A DNA stretch of 64,000 nt from CAYNQK01 sp964470375 (GTDB lineage: Bacteria > Spirochaetota > Spirochaetia > Treponematales > JBGSOB01), in NCBI GenBank assembly GCA_964470375.1, contig CAYYCP010000005.1:1-64000 (forward strand), given 5' to 3'. Each line of letters starts with the position of its first letter. The first letter of the stretch is position 1. This document shows positions 23,090 through 32,603 of the stretch, piece after piece. The notes below the pieces were generated by a model. It made no database searches, had not been told where the DNA came from, and worked only from the letters and a program-made list of their open reading frames with translations. The translations under genes and the position numbers were made by a program.

Positions 23090-25497
23090 CTATTTTTCCG
23101 TGGCCCGGTAGACGCCGTCCCAGTCAGGTCCGGGCGGATTCTTGGAGAAGTAAATAGAGCGAGCCAGGAAGACCTCGGAGGGACCGTCCTTGAAATCGTC
23201 GATGTTCTTCTTGAAGGCGGCCGCGGCGACCTTCCAGGCCTGCTTGCGGTAGGCCGCCAGGCCCTTCTCGAAGGTCTCCTTGATCTGAACCAGTTTGGGC
23301 TGGGCCTTGGNNNNNNNNNNNNNNNNNNNNNNNNNNNNNNNNNNNNNNNNNNNNNNNNNNNNNNNNNNNNNNNNNNNNNNNNNNNNNNNNNNNNNNNNNN
23401 NNNNNNNNNNGCCAGGCCCTTCTCGAAGGTCTCCTTGATCTGAACCAGTTTGGGCTGGGCCTTGGGTATCTCCTGGAGGATCTCGAAGATGCGCACAGGT
23501 TCGGTCTTGCCCTTGACGGCGATGAAGTCCAGCTCGCGGCAGAGGAAATGCTCCTTGACGCGCTCGTAGACCGCCTCGGTGATGATGGCTTTGGAGGAAT
23601 ACTGCTTGTTCTGCCCCTCCAACCTGGCGGCCAAGTTGACCGTGTCGCCGATGGAGGTGAAGTCCATGCGCTCACGGGCGCCCACGGAGCCGAAGACCAC
23701 GTGGCCGGTGTTGATGCCAATGCCGATGGCCACGATAGGCAGGCCTTCCTTCTCGCGTTTTTCCTTCTCGGCCATCATGGCGTGGCGAATCTGCATGGCC
23801 GCCCGGCAGGCGTTGATCTCCTTGTCAGGGCCGTCGAAGAAGGCCATCATCTCGTCGCCCACGAATTTGTCCACGTCGCCGTGGTTCTCCAGGATGATCT
23901 CGGTCTCAAGGTCGAGGTAGCGGTTGAGGACGCTCACGACTTGATCCGGCTGCATGCCTTCGCACAGAGTGGTGAAGCCGCGGATATCGGTGAAGAGGAA
24001 GGTGAGCTCACGGTCCGTGCTGGAAGCAGTACCCTTCTCGGCCTGCTTGAGGGTGGAGGCTGAGATGTAGGGGATGATGCCGCGGATGACCGTGACCATA
24101 TCGCCGATCTCGCCGGACAGCTGCTGGATCTCGTCTCGGCTTTCAACGACATTGGCATAGACCAGGGTGTTGGCGGATACGCGGGCCTGGCCGCGGATCA
24201 TGCTGCGCAGGCTGTCGGATATCTTGCGCACGTTCATCCTGAGGAAAAGAAGCGGGTTAACTATCAGGTTGCCGACTACGTAGATGAGGACGATGGCTAG
24301 GTAAAGGAAGATGGTGGTCAAGGCTATGACCGTGTTCTGGGTGCGGAAATAGGGCTTCATGATGACACTTTCCTTGAAAGTCATCGCGGAGAAGCCCAGG
24401 AGGCGCTCGCGCTTGACGCGCTCCTCGCCGCGCTTCTCAGTCTCCACCTTCAGGATGGGAGCCACGAAGATGCGGGCGCGGGCCTGGGAATCATAGCGGT
24501 TCACGGCATTCTTGCTTTTGGAGAAGCTGGCAGCCAGGTCGGCCGCAAGAGCTGGATCGAGGGGCGGGATGGCGGGGTACTGCGTATCCTTGTCAAGGGT
24601 GGAGAATTCGGCCTTGAACTCGGGCAGGGATGCAGGCAGGGCGTCCAGGAAGGCGTCCGCCTTGAGGTTAGTGTAGATGGTCAGCGAGTCGTAGGCGAAT
24701 TCCGCGCGCGAGTTGATCTCGACTTGCTTGTTCATGTATTCGAACATGGCCACGCTGTCGCCCAGGTTGACGCGATAGATGGAGGCGGCCTGCTCAATCT
24801 GGCTGCGCGCACCGTCGCCCACGGCCTTGATGATGGTGGCCCGGTAATTATTGAGGAGGATGACGCTCAAGACGATCAGGATGAAGGATATGATGCCGAT
24901 GAAGGCGAAGAAGAGCTTGGTGCGGATACGGAAGAGAATTTCGATGAAGGTGGGTTTACTGTCCGCTTCGGTGATGTCCTTCATGGACTTCTTGAAGGCT
25001 CGATACTCGCGGATGAAGGGATTGCGCTGATTGAGGCTCTTGAGAAGGATTATCACCGCGACTACGCTCCAAGCCAGTCCCAGGGCGCCCAGTACGTACG
25101 CTATCGGCGGCATTTGGGCGAAATAGGCGGGAGAGTCCGCAAAGGCCAGGACAGGGATGGTGAATACGTAGACCATGATGGCCGCGCTGAGGATCCTGAG
25201 CAGGGAGCTGAAGAGCCCGTCCGCCCTGCCGAAGGGGCCCAGCCTGTCGCCTAAGAATACGCACAGGGCACTGAAGAGGCCGAAGGCGGGAACCAGATAG
25301 ACCGCGAAGAGAAGGATACCGGCGAAGCTGCCGGGCAATGCTGCTGCGAAGGTCATGGGCATGGAGAAGGGCATGAAGCGGACGCCGGGATCAGCCCCAC
25401 GCAGGGGACCCGTGGCCACAGGCAGGAAGAACCAGGCTATAAGGGCCAGTCCGGCTACTCCATCGGCAATGCTGAGGATGCGCTTCTTGTCGGCCAT
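23090..25497 (-). CDS. Membrane-bound class III adenylate/guanylate cyclase (contains scaffold gap)
   Basis: The N-terminal half has about six membrane helices (first GLALIAWFFLPV, last VIALTTIFLYLAIVLIYVVG) around an extracellular sensor-like loop, then a HAMP-like linker. The catalytic domain has LTFLFTDIRGFTTLCEGM (metal Asp), GDVDKFVGDEMMAFF (second metal Asp), IGINTGHVVFGSVG and FTSIGDTVNLAARLEG (transition-state residues). It makes a cyclic nucleotide, most likely cAMP. A 100-N gap (23311-23410) lies near the C-terminus. Collapsing the 55-bp duplication restores the frame through KKNIDDFKDGPSE and SIYFSKNPPGPDW to TAG at 23090-23092, adding a short TPR-like tail. The frame running past the gap to 22969 is artefactual. 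AAGGAG precedes the start; it is downstream of the TPR lipoprotein gene. Confidence 0.9.
23256..23465. other. Scaffold gap (100 N, 23311-23410) flanked by an identical 55-bp sequence
   Basis: 23256-23310 equals 23411-23465 exactly. Removing 155 bp restores the adenylate cyclase reading frame to a natural stop at 23090. Confidence 0.95.
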
Positions 25498-25518
25498 GGT
25501 GGGCTCCTTGTTTTTTGG

Positions 25519-27026
25519 CTAATTATCGCCCGCGAGGGCGCGGATCTTGGTATTGGCCCGGTCCAGATAGGCCTGGGCTTGTTCATAGCCGGGGTTGATT
25601 TTGACAATCATGCGGAAGCCGTCCCGAGCCGTCTCGTAGTCCTCGTCGTTGTAGGCCGCCACGGAATCCGCATAAAGGGTTTTCATCTTGGCCTCGATTA
25701 CAGCCTTCTTGGCGGTCAGCTTGTCCTTGTTAGCCTGCTGCTTAACCTTTAACACGTTGGCGTTGATGAGGTCCCATGCCCCGGGAAGGTCGCCCCGGGC
25801 TATGGCCGAGTCCACTGTCTGGAGCATGTCGTCAATTTCGGCGTCGTAATCCCGGGCCGCCGGGGCGGCCGTAGCCGCCGGTTTGCCCGTGCCGGCGACC
25901 GGTTGCGCCGCGGGCTTGGCCCCGGCCGCGACCGGCTTGGCTCCGGCCGCGGCGGCCTTGGCGATCTTGGNNNNNNNNNNNNNNNNNNNNNNNNNNNNNN
26001 NNNNNNNNNNNNNNNNNNNNNNNNNNNNNNNNNNNNNNNNNNNNNNNNNNNNNNNNNNNNNNNNNNNNNNTTGGCCCCGGCCGCGACCGGCTTGGCTCCG
26101 GCCGCGGCGGCCTTGGCGATCTTGGTCTTGAGGTCCAGGGCCTCGTTGGTTCGCGACACAGCGATGGCCTGGGAGACGCGACTGTTGGCAGACTCGTACT
26201 TTTTAGCGGCGTAGAGATCCCCGGCCCAGGCGTAGTAGATATCGTACATCAGGGCGTTGACCTCGGGATTGCCCTCCTTGCTCACGCCGGCCATGGTCTT
26301 GTTGGCGCGCAGAGCGGCCACCTCGGCCTCGGCGTACTGCTTCTTGGCCAACTTGGCCTTGGCCTCGTCGATGTCCTTGCGGGCGGTGGAGGCTACTATC
26401 TCGTCCAAGGATTTCTTGACTGAGCCGGCGTCCTTGTTGGCCGGGTCTATCTGCTGAATTTCACCGATCAGCTTGGTGGTCTGGGGAACCAGCTTGGCTA
26501 TCTCAGTGGCGTTCTTCTCGGCTTTGAGCTTTTTCTCGAGCTCGGCCAGCTTGGCGACCCGTTTCTGGATGACCTGCTTGCGCAGGTCGGCCGTCTCTGC
26601 CTTGAGTTTGATAATTTCCCCGTCCAAGGCGTTGAGATCCTGGGCCCGCTGGGTGGCTAGGACAAGCTCGTAATCCTCGCTCTCGGTGCGGTTCTTCTTC
26701 TCCTTCAGGGCCTTGGCGGTCTTGACGAAGCCGGCGAAGCGCAGGGACTTGAAAGAGTCCGTCTTGGCCAGGTACTCCTGGGCCTTCAGGTTGGCGGGAT
26801 CCGCCTGAAGGGCGGCTTCGAAGTAGCTGCGCACCTCCGGTATGGCCTTGAGGTCATTTTTCTCCATGAGTTTTTCGTTATACAGCGCCAAGCCCTTCTG
26901 GAAGATGATCTCAGATTTTTCCTCCGGGCTGAGGTTCTTGCTGATAAATTGATCCGGACCGGTGGATAGGCAGGAGCTAAGGGCGATGACGAGGGTAAGT
27001 GCCGCCAGGGCGAACTTGGGACTCAT
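25519..27026 (-). CDS. TPR-containing lipoprotein (contains scaffold gap)
   Basis: The lipoprotein signal MSPKFALAALTLVIALSSC has its lipidated Cys at 19. Helical repeats of TPR style follow (VRSYFEAALQADPANLKAQEYL, later AYNDEDYETARDGFRMIVK and INPGYEQAQAYLDRA) with a long Lys/Glu coiled-coil middle. An Ala/Pro/Lys-rich low-complexity linker holds a 100-N gap (25971-26070). Two apparent frames (to 25800 and to 25519) become one after collapsing the 55-bp duplication. GGAGG lies 7 nt before the start, and a TTGAAA-17-TAGATT promoter lies upstream. It is followed 21 nt later by the adenylate cyclase gene, so the two form an operon and may work together in envelope sensing (inference). Confidence 0.85.
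25916..26125. other. Scaffold gap (100 N, 25971-26070) flanked by an identical 55-bp sequence
   Basis: 25916-25970 equals 26071-26125 exactly. The flank lies in an Ala/Pro/Lys-encoding low-complexity stretch. Removing 155 bp restores one lipoprotein gene. Confidence 0.95.
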
Positions 27027-27058
27027 GTAGGTCCTCCGGTCGAAACGTTTTCCCGTTC

Positions 27059-27087
27059 AATCTACACCATTTCGCCAGGCGTTTCAA
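27059..27087 (-). promoter_or_regulatory. Promoter of the TPR lipoprotein-cyclase operon
   Basis: On the minus strand: TTGAAA (27082-27087), 17 bp, TAGATT (27059-27064), then a leader of about 25 nt containing GGAGG before the ATG at 27026. Confidence 0.55.
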
Positions 27088-27223
27088 TGAAGAACCCGGC
27101 CTGACGCTTGGGGGCGAAGCGTCAATTGAAAAGCCCCCGATCATGGGGTATTGTTGTCCGGCGACTGCATCGAGAAGGTCATCCCGTGGCGAATCGGCGG
27201 GGGGAGGGGATGTGAGGAGACGC

Positions 27224-27946
27224 ATGTACCTACCGGGGATGGTGCTCTCCCTTCACCTAGCCGCGGCCGCGACGCCCTGGTCCCTTGGCCTGGGCATAGG
27301 GCCCCAATTCTCCGCACCCCTCGCGGAAAGGACCGCAGCCGTCTCTGATTCGCTCTCCCTCTCATCAGGCGGAATTCCTATTTTGCTTCCCGGACCGGGC
27401 ATAGATGCCTTCGCCTTCGCGGAATGGGCCGCCAATGACTTCCTGAGCCTCGGCCTGCGCGCCGGCTACGATTTCAAGGCCGCTTTCCTCATCGCCAGCC
27501 CCCTCGATTGGTGGTCGATGCGGAGCTCCGGGGCGGCCGTCGAGTGCTACGCCCGCGGAAGGGCGCTGAGCTCAGCCGCGGGGAGCTTGGGCCTGGGCGC
27601 CGGAATCCTCCTCGGGCTCGGGCCGGAGGACGCCGCGGAAGACATGCGCTCCGGCGGATACGATATCGGCCTGGGCGGTTCGAAGGCCATAGCATGTTTT
27701 CTGGGCCTGGCGGGGCGGATCGGCTGGGAATGGCCGCCGGCGGCCTCCGGGCCCGGGAACCTCCGCTGGGGCTTGCGGACCGAGCTGGGGGTCCAATGGC
27801 TGGCTTTGGCAACCGCCGATTTCAAGACGGCCTTCATGCCCGCCTTCCCCATCGGCCTCAGCCTGGATATCGGGCTTGTCCTCGGGCCCCCTCGACGGGT
27901 TTCTCCTCCGCCAGGCATTCTGGAGGAAATTGGAGAAGTACAATGA
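27224..27946 (+). CDS. Secreted, probable beta-barrel protein
   Basis: The 240-residue product has an N-terminal signal (LPGMVLSLHLAAAATPWS). Gly- and aromatic-rich strands follow (SLGLGIGPQF, DFLSLGLRAGYDFKAAF, GSLGLGAGILLGLG, LRWGLRTELGVQWLAL), suggesting an outer-membrane barrel. The ATG at 27224 has GAGGAG 5 nt upstream; a GTG at 27212 is a less likely alternative. The stop overlaps the ATG of the following metallopeptidase lipoprotein (ATGA), so the two are translationally coupled. I recognise no family. Divergent from the TPR lipoprotein operon. Confidence 0.65.
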   Translation: MYLPGMVLSLHLAAAATPWSLGLGIGPQFSAPLAERTAAVSDSLSLSSGGIPILLPGPGIDAFAFAEWAANDFLSLGLRAGYDFKAAFLIASPLDWWSMRSSGAAVECYARGRALSSAAGSLGLGAGILLGLGPEDAAEDMRSGGYDIGLGGSKAIACFLGLAGRIGWEWPPAASGPGNLRWGLRTELGVQWLALATADFKTAFMPAFPIGLSLDIGLVLGPPRRVSPPPGILEEIGEVQ

Positions 27947-29721
27947 GGCTTTTCCGCCGCGCGGTCTATCCCGCCATCCTCATTATACTGCTCATTCTTC
28001 TAACCGCCTGCCCGGGGCCGCCCCCGGGCGGCCTCATGCTCCATGACCTGGGCATGCGCAAGGGCCGTTTCAGCTATCGGATCGATATGGGCTCCGAGCC
28101 CAAGGACCTCATTTTTATCTTCGGGAATCCGAACAGCGACGACATGGACAATGGCATCCGCATCCAAGGGGGCTCCCTCCAGGGAGCCGAAGCCCGGGCG
28201 GCCCAGGCGGCCAGTGGCCTCCTGGCGGTTTCCGGCCGGACCGGGATGAAGACTGCCTTGCCGGACATGCCCGGCCTGCCCCGCCCCGACATGAGCGCCT
28301 TCACGGAGAGAATAAGTGCGCGCCGGGTGGATGCCTCCGCCCGGGCCCTGCCCAAGGCTGTCTCAGCGCCGAACGCGGACTATGTCGGCTGGCCCCGCCT
28401 ATTCAACGTGCATGTCTTCGAGCATCCCGCATCTGGGCCCCAACCGCCGACCGAGGTTCAGGCCACCTGCCAGTGGATCTCCGGGGAGAATTCCGATTCT
28501 CTGGTCAGCTTCCCGGATGGGAGCCAAAGGAAACTCTCGATCTGGGTGGCAAACGACCAATTGGAAGAGAACTCGGGTCCCATCACCGCGGATATGGTGG
28601 AGGCCATGGCCGAGCGCTTCTTCGGGAGCCCGGGTTCCAGGGGGGAATCTATCTACGCCTGGGTCACCGCCATCCTGGGGCCGGAATGGGGCGATACCGG
28701 GGAGGCCGGCCTGGTTCCCTTCGACCGCTGCATTTCCATCCTCGTCTACGATATCGATGCGGACGAAAGCCCGAACGGCGGCTACATAGGCTACTTCGAC
28801 CCCAGCGACACGATCATGGGCGCAGGCTCCAACGAGAGGGTGATGTTCTACATGGATGCCCCCATGTTCGCCAACGCGGACGATCCCGATACGGATATCA
28901 CGGAAACCATCTGGTCCGAAACGGCCTATTGGCCGGGAGAAACCTTCTCCACCCTGGCCCACGAGTTCCAGCACATGATAGCCGCCTATCGCATCAGCCT
29001 CCTGGACGGAGATTACCCGCCGTCATGGTTCAACGAGATGTGCTCCCTGGCCATAGAGGACTTGGTGGCCGACAAGCTGGGAGTACCCGGCCCGCGCGGG
29101 GTTGAGGCGTCCGACTACGGGCCCGGTCCGAACCAAAACGAGAAGGGCTGGATACCCATTTACAACGAGTACACAAGTTTCGGCCTGTCGGATTACTGGT
29201 TCGATTACGCGGAAGACCCCTCGCCCGGCTACGCCATCAGCTACTCCTTCGGGGCCTATCTCCTGCGCAACTACGGCGGGGCGGAATTCATGTGCAGGCT
29301 CTTTGAGGCAGATGGGGATTTCAAAACCCGGCTGGAGGCCGCGACCGGAAAGGTCTTCAAGGATCTATTAGCGCGTTGGCCGGCGGCAGTCCTCCTCTCC
29401 GCCCGCCAAGACGCCCCGGCCGATCTGCGCTTCAATAGCGGTGCCTCCTTCGACAGCAGCGTGGGCGGGATTCAGTACCGCCTGGGCTCCATCAATTTCT
29501 ACCTCTACCAGCACGAGTATGAGGAATATGAGGGCGGCTTTCCCATAGGCACCCATACGCAGAACGGGCCCTATTTCGAGATGGCGGCCACCCTCGGGGA
29601 TCTGAGGTACATCGACGCATATTCCAGCATCATGTACCGGGCCGAGTACCAGCAGATCGGCGAGAAGGTCTTCGACATCTACCTGCCCAGGCCTCTGCGC
29701 GTCCTTGCCCTCATGCCCTGA
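27943..29721 (+). CDS. M30-like zinc metallopeptidase lipoprotein
   Basis: This 592-residue protein has a lipoprotein signal MRLFRRAVYPAILIILLILL, then TAC with the lipidated Cys at 23. The catalytic motif is TLAHEFQHMIAAYR, an HExxH zinc site with His340, Glu341 and His344. A downstream Glu in SWFNEMCSLAIEDLVAD is a possible third ligand or substrate-site residue. The layout resembles hyicolysin (M30) family peptidases: a beta-rich N-terminal half, then the zinc site, then a YSFGAYLLRNYGGAEFMCRL helix region. It would be anchored at the cell surface or periplasmic face. The start overlaps the upstream barrel gene by 4 nt, suggesting a paired export or display function (inference). Confidence 0.75.
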   Translation: MRLFRRAVYPAILIILLILLTACPGPPPGGLMLHDLGMRKGRFSYRIDMGSEPKDLIFIFGNPNSDDMDNGIRIQGGSLQGAEARAAQAASGLLAVSGRTGMKTALPDMPGLPRPDMSAFTERISARRVDASARALPKAVSAPNADYVGWPRLFNVHVFEHPASGPQPPTEVQATCQWISGENSDSLVSFPDGSQRKLSIWVANDQLEENSGPITADMVEAMAERFFGSPGSRGESIYAWVTAILGPEWGDTGEAGLVPFDRCISILVYDIDADESPNGGYIGYFDPSDTIMGAGSNERVMFYMDAPMFANADDPDTDITETIWSETAYWPGETFSTLAHEFQHMIAAYRISLLDGDYPPSWFNEMCSLAIEDLVADKLGVPGPRGVEASDYGPGPNQNEKGWIPIYNEYTSFGLSDYWFDYAEDPSPGYAISYSFGAYLLRNYGGAEFMCRLFEADGDFKTRLEAATGKVFKDLLARWPAAVLLSARQDAPADLRFNSGASFDSSVGGIQYRLGSINFYLYQHEYEEYEGGFPIGTHTQNGPYFEMAATLGDLRYIDAYSSIMYRAEYQQIGEKVFDIYLPRPLRVLALMP

Positions 29722-29763
29722 GGGCCTGGCGGGCTCGGCCGGCCGCGGGTCAGGCCAGGCCCT
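29721..29763. terminator. Inverted repeat between convergent genes
   Basis: AGGGCCTGGC (29721-29730) and GCCAGGCCCT (29754-29763) form a perfect 10-bp stem around a GC-rich 23-nt loop. It spans the stop codons of both convergent genes. No T run follows, so it is a weak terminator or mRNA-end stabiliser. Confidence 0.45.
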
Positions 29764-30940
29764 GCAGGAGGGCTCGGGCGTCGTCGGCGCCGAGATCGGC
29801 GATGCTGTCGCGGCCGGAGGCGCCCGCGGCGGCCTCATCGAGGTCTGCCGCGCTGAAGCCCCATGAAGCCAGCGAGGGCAGGCCCGCCCTGGTGACGAGG
29901 GATTCCAGACCCTCCACGAGTCTCCCGGCGAAGTCCCTGTCCTCCGCCATGGAGCCGTAGATACCCGGGAAGAGGCGGCGGCATGCCTCCGCCATGCGGG
30001 CCAATCCTTCTGCCGCGTTAGTGTCTTTTTTTACGCGGCCGGCATCCAAGGCGTCTAGGGTGAGGGCGAAGGCTCCCGGGAGGAGGGAGCCGCAGATGGC
30101 TCCGTGGGGCGCATCCCTGAGGGCGCCCAGGCGTCCGGCTATGCCGTGACTGAGTCCCAGGCCGGCATGGGCTATGCCCACGCCGGAGAACATGGCGGCA
30201 TGTTGGAGGTCCAGCCAGGCGGCCTCGTCCAGTTCGGCACGGAGGAGGGCTTCCAGCCTGCGGCCGATCAAGCTCAGGCCATGGAAGACGAAGGCGTCGC
30301 TCAGGGGGCAAGCCCTGGCCGAGGTGGCCGCCTCAAGGAGCTGGGAGAGGGCGTCGAGGGCGCAGGCCAGGGCCGTCTCGCGGGGGCATTCCAGGAGGCA
30401 GAGCGGGTCGAGGATGGTGATGTCGGGAAGGAAGTTGGGATGCCTCAGGCTGCGCTTGAAGAGGCGGCCGGCCGGGTCTCGGCCCTTGATGACGGCGTTG
30501 AAGGTGGCCTCAGAGCCGGTGCCGGCCGTGCTGGGACAGGCCGCCCAAGGCAGACGACGACCGTCATGGGCCTTATTGCCATGGCCTTCCAGGTAATCAG
30601 CGCAGGAGCCTTCCGCGGGCAGGAGGGCGGCCAGGGCCTTGGCGGTGTCGAGGGCCGAGCCGCCCCCAAGACCCATCAAAGCATCGATCCTGCCTCGATA
30701 GGCCGAGGCTAGGCCGTCGATAAGGGAGACGTCCGGTTCCGCATGCACAGCCTCGACGGAAATGCTGAGCCCCTCGGCGCGCAATGAGGATGTAAGCCGT
30801 CCTAGAATGCCCCTGCGCTCCAGGCTGCGTGAACCGCAAAGGATCAGTATGCGCCCGCCCAGGGACGCCAGGACTGTCCCGGCAGTCTCCAGGGCCCCTG
30901 TTCCGGCGAGGACGCGGGGGGGGAGCCAGTACTCGGCCAT
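29750..30940 (-). CDS. Iron-type (group III) alcohol dehydrogenase family protein with altered metal site
   Basis: This 396-residue Fe-ADH family protein has an NAD(P)-binding GLGGGSALDTAKALA motif (about 91-105), PSTAGTGSEAT (137-146) and the C-terminal helical domain. Metal ligands are usually Asp, His, His, His. Here Asp196 lies in CALDALSQLLEA with Gln200 where the second ligand His is expected; His265 (GLGLSHGIAG) and His279 (DAPHGAICG) are present. Three-ligand Zn variants exist in this superfamily (glycerol dehydrogenase-like), so activity is not excluded. The ATG at 30940 is chosen because it starts the conserved MAEYWLPPRV; the longer frame overlaps the upstream monooxygenase. Gap to that gene is 8 nt, so they form an operon. 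Confidence 0.85.
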   Translation of the reverse strand: MAEYWLPPRVLAGTGALETAGTVLASLGGRILILCGSRSLERRGILGRLTSSLRAEGLSISVEAVHAEPDVSLIDGLASAYRGRIDALMGLGGGSALDTAKALAALLPAEGSCADYLEGHGNKAHDGRRLPWAACPSTAGTGSEATFNAVIKGRDPAGRLFKRSLRHPNFLPDITILDPLCLLECPRETALACALDALSQLLEAATSARACPLSDAFVFHGLSLIGRRLEALLRAELDEAAWLDLQHAAMFSGVGIAHAGLGLSHGIAGRLGALRDAPHGAICGSLLPGAFALTLDALDAGRVKKDTNAAEGLARMAEACRRLFPGIYGSMAEDRDFAGRLVEGLESLVTRAGLPSLASWGFSAADLDEAAAGASGRDSIADLGADDARALLQGLA

Positions 30941-30948
30941 GGCGGGCC

Positions 30949-31239
30949 TCAGGGTTTGATGCCGATGAAGGGCTGGCCATGGCGCGGCTCGGCCATCATA
31001 GGCTCCACGGCGCTTCGCCATTCCCGGTAATGAGCGGTATCTTTATGGGCGGCGGCCGAGGCCTCGTCGGCGTAGGCCTCATAGAGGACAAAACGCCGGG
31101 AATCGGCCTTATCCTGGAGGAAATCGAAGCGCAGGTTCCCGGGCTCCAGGACACTGGCTTGGTGGTTGGCGATGGTGGCGCGGATGAAGTCATCCACCAT
31201 TCCGTCCTTGACGTAGACGCTCACGATAGTGACGACCAT
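30949..31239 (-). CDS. Antibiotic-biosynthesis-monooxygenase (ABM)/LsrG-like protein
   Basis: This 96-residue ABM-fold protein has MVVTIVSVYVKDGMVDDFIR, NHQASVLEPGNLRFDFLQD, RRFVLYEAYADEASAAAHK and HYREWRSAVEPMMA. These are characteristic of small dimeric quinol monooxygenases and of LsrG, which acts on phosphorylated AI-2. The exact substrate cannot be told from sequence. The stop lies 8 nt before the Fe-ADH start. The pair suggests handling of a small aldehyde, ketone or hydroxyketone (inference). No lsr genes are nearby. Confidence 0.82.
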   Translation of the reverse strand: MVVTIVSVYVKDGMVDDFIRATIANHQASVLEPGNLRFDFLQDKADSRRFVLYEAYADEASAAAHKDTAHYREWRSAVEPMMAEPRHGQPFIGIKP

Positions 31240-31319
31240 GCAGGAAGTCTAGGCCGGTAGACCGGTACGGTCAAGCGCAGAATAGTGGATGCGAAAAGGG
31301 TAACTAGGAGGCGATCAGG

Positions 31320-32066
31320 ATGTTTAGGTATCGAATGAAGAGCTTTCTTCACTCAGCCTCCTTTTTCTGGGGTTCCGCGGCGTTCCTCCTCATCGCCGCG
31401 GGACCCCGCCTTTTTGCCTTGGATCCGGATGCGGCCTGGCGGACAGCCGCCGAGATGGCAGCCCGCGCTCATGGCCTGCGTCCGGCCATGATGCGAATGA
31501 CCACCACCGACCTGGACTCCAAGGGGTCGGTCATTTCCACCGAGAATCAGGTCTCACGTATTCACTATGAATCTGACGGATCCATGCGGACTGAAATACT
31601 CAGCGCCACTAGGGACGGCAAGGACGTCAGCCAAGAGAAACGCGAGGAGGCCGCCAAGCAGAAACGTCAATCTGGAGCACAGAGCATGGGCGGCTTCGAC
31701 ATGCCGGATCCCCTGGTCGGGAAACCGGACTCTCTTAAGCTGGGTAGCGCCCGGGCCACCCGCCTGGGGGGACGGGCCGTCTGGGAATTCCCCTTCGAGG
31801 CCAAGGCCAACGGCCTCATGTCCAGCCATGGCAGCCTGCGCCTGGACGCCCAGACCGGGAGGCCGATAGAGATGGAGTATTCCTTCAAGCCCCTGCCCCT
31901 GGGAGTGAAGTATGCCACTATTCTTGTCCGCTACTCGCCCCTGGAGGGCTCGCCCCCGGTGGTGGATTCCGTCCTGATGCGCGTGGACGCCAACCTGCTG
32001 GTGTTCAAGAAGCGCGCGGACTTCCTTATGGAATTCTCGGAATACGAAGTCAGCGGGAGCGGCTGA
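31320..32066 (+). CDS. Secreted hypothetical protein, possibly LolA-like fold
   Basis: This 248-residue protein has an N-terminal signal anchor or peptide (ASFFWGSAAFLLIAAGPRLF). The mature part alternates strands such as QVSRIHYESDGSMRTEIL and SLRLDAQTGRPIEMEYSF, ending DFLMEFSEYEVSGSG. The unclosed-barrel look (strand-rich, with an RLDAQTG-type turn) is reminiscent of LolA/LppX folds, but I cannot support a family. The charged stretch at about 100-125 (QEKREEAAKQKRQ) is probably a loop. AGGAGG lies about 11 nt upstream of the ATG. It is divergent from the ABM gene. Confidence 0.6.
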   Translation: MFRYRMKSFLHSASFFWGSAAFLLIAAGPRLFALDPDAAWRTAAEMAARAHGLRPAMMRMTTTDLDSKGSVISTENQVSRIHYESDGSMRTEILSATRDGKDVSQEKREEAAKQKRQSGAQSMGGFDMPDPLVGKPDSLKLGSARATRLGGRAVWEFPFEAKANGLMSSHGSLRLDAQTGRPIEMEYSFKPLPLGVKYATILVRYSPLEGSPPVVDSVLMRVDANLLVFKKRADFLMEFSEYEVSGSG

Positions 32067-32102
32067 GGGGATTCCGCTGAGACTGACTCGAGCGCGGGAG
32101 CC

Positions 32103-32564
32103 TCAGGTGAACTCCTTGCCGAGCAGGGTGTATTCCTGATCCAAGCCATTACGCATGTAGAAGGCGATGGCGCCCTTGTTGAAGGATTCCACGCCCACCT
32201 CTATCTCGTCCCAGCCACCCGCTCGGGCTTCCTCGATGGCGAAATTCAGGAGACGTTCACCGTAGCCCTTGCCGCGCTCGGATGCGTCTATCACCAATTC
32301 GTTGATCAGAGCTGTACCCTTGAGGTGGAGGATGGAACGGTAGTAGACCAACGAAATAAAACCCAGGATGCGGCCGTCCCGTTCCAAAACGTAAGATTTG
32401 TAGACATCCGGCAAGCCGGCCATCACGGCGAACTGGGCCTCCGCGGACATAGGCCCCGAATGCATTTCATAGTCTATGTGCTCGGCCAGCTGGATCATCA
32501 GCTCCATGATCCTCGGGATATCCTCGCGCCTCCACTCCCGGATGACTGCTTGGTCGTCTCTCAT
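32103..32564 (-). CDS. GNAT-family N-acetyltransferase
   Basis: This 153-residue GNAT protein reads IREWRREDIPRIMELMIQLA (beta1-alpha1), YVLERDGRILGFISLVYY (beta2-3), LINELVIDASERGKGYGERL (beta4 and the acetyl-CoA motif A, with RGKGYG), and YMRNGLDQEYTLLGKEFT at the C-terminus. It transfers acetyl from acetyl-CoA to an unknown amine. AAGGAGG precedes the start. It is convergent with the secreted protein gene. Confidence 0.88.
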   Translation of the reverse strand: MRDDQAVIREWRREDIPRIMELMIQLAEHIDYEMHSGPMSAEAQFAVMAGLPDVYKSYVLERDGRILGFISLVYYRSILHLKGTALINELVIDASERGKGYGERLLNFAIEEARAGGWDEIEVGVESFNKGAIAFYMRNGLDQEYTLLGKEFT

Positions 32565-32603
32565 TCTTCCCTCCTTGCCTCATCGACTTCATGAAGTGGT
32601 TCT

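Noticed and set aside
22969..23310. Apparent alternative C-terminus of the adenylate cyclase reading through the gap to 22969
   Set aside because: It results from the 155-bp offset; the collapsed frame ends at TAG 23090-23092 with natural composition.
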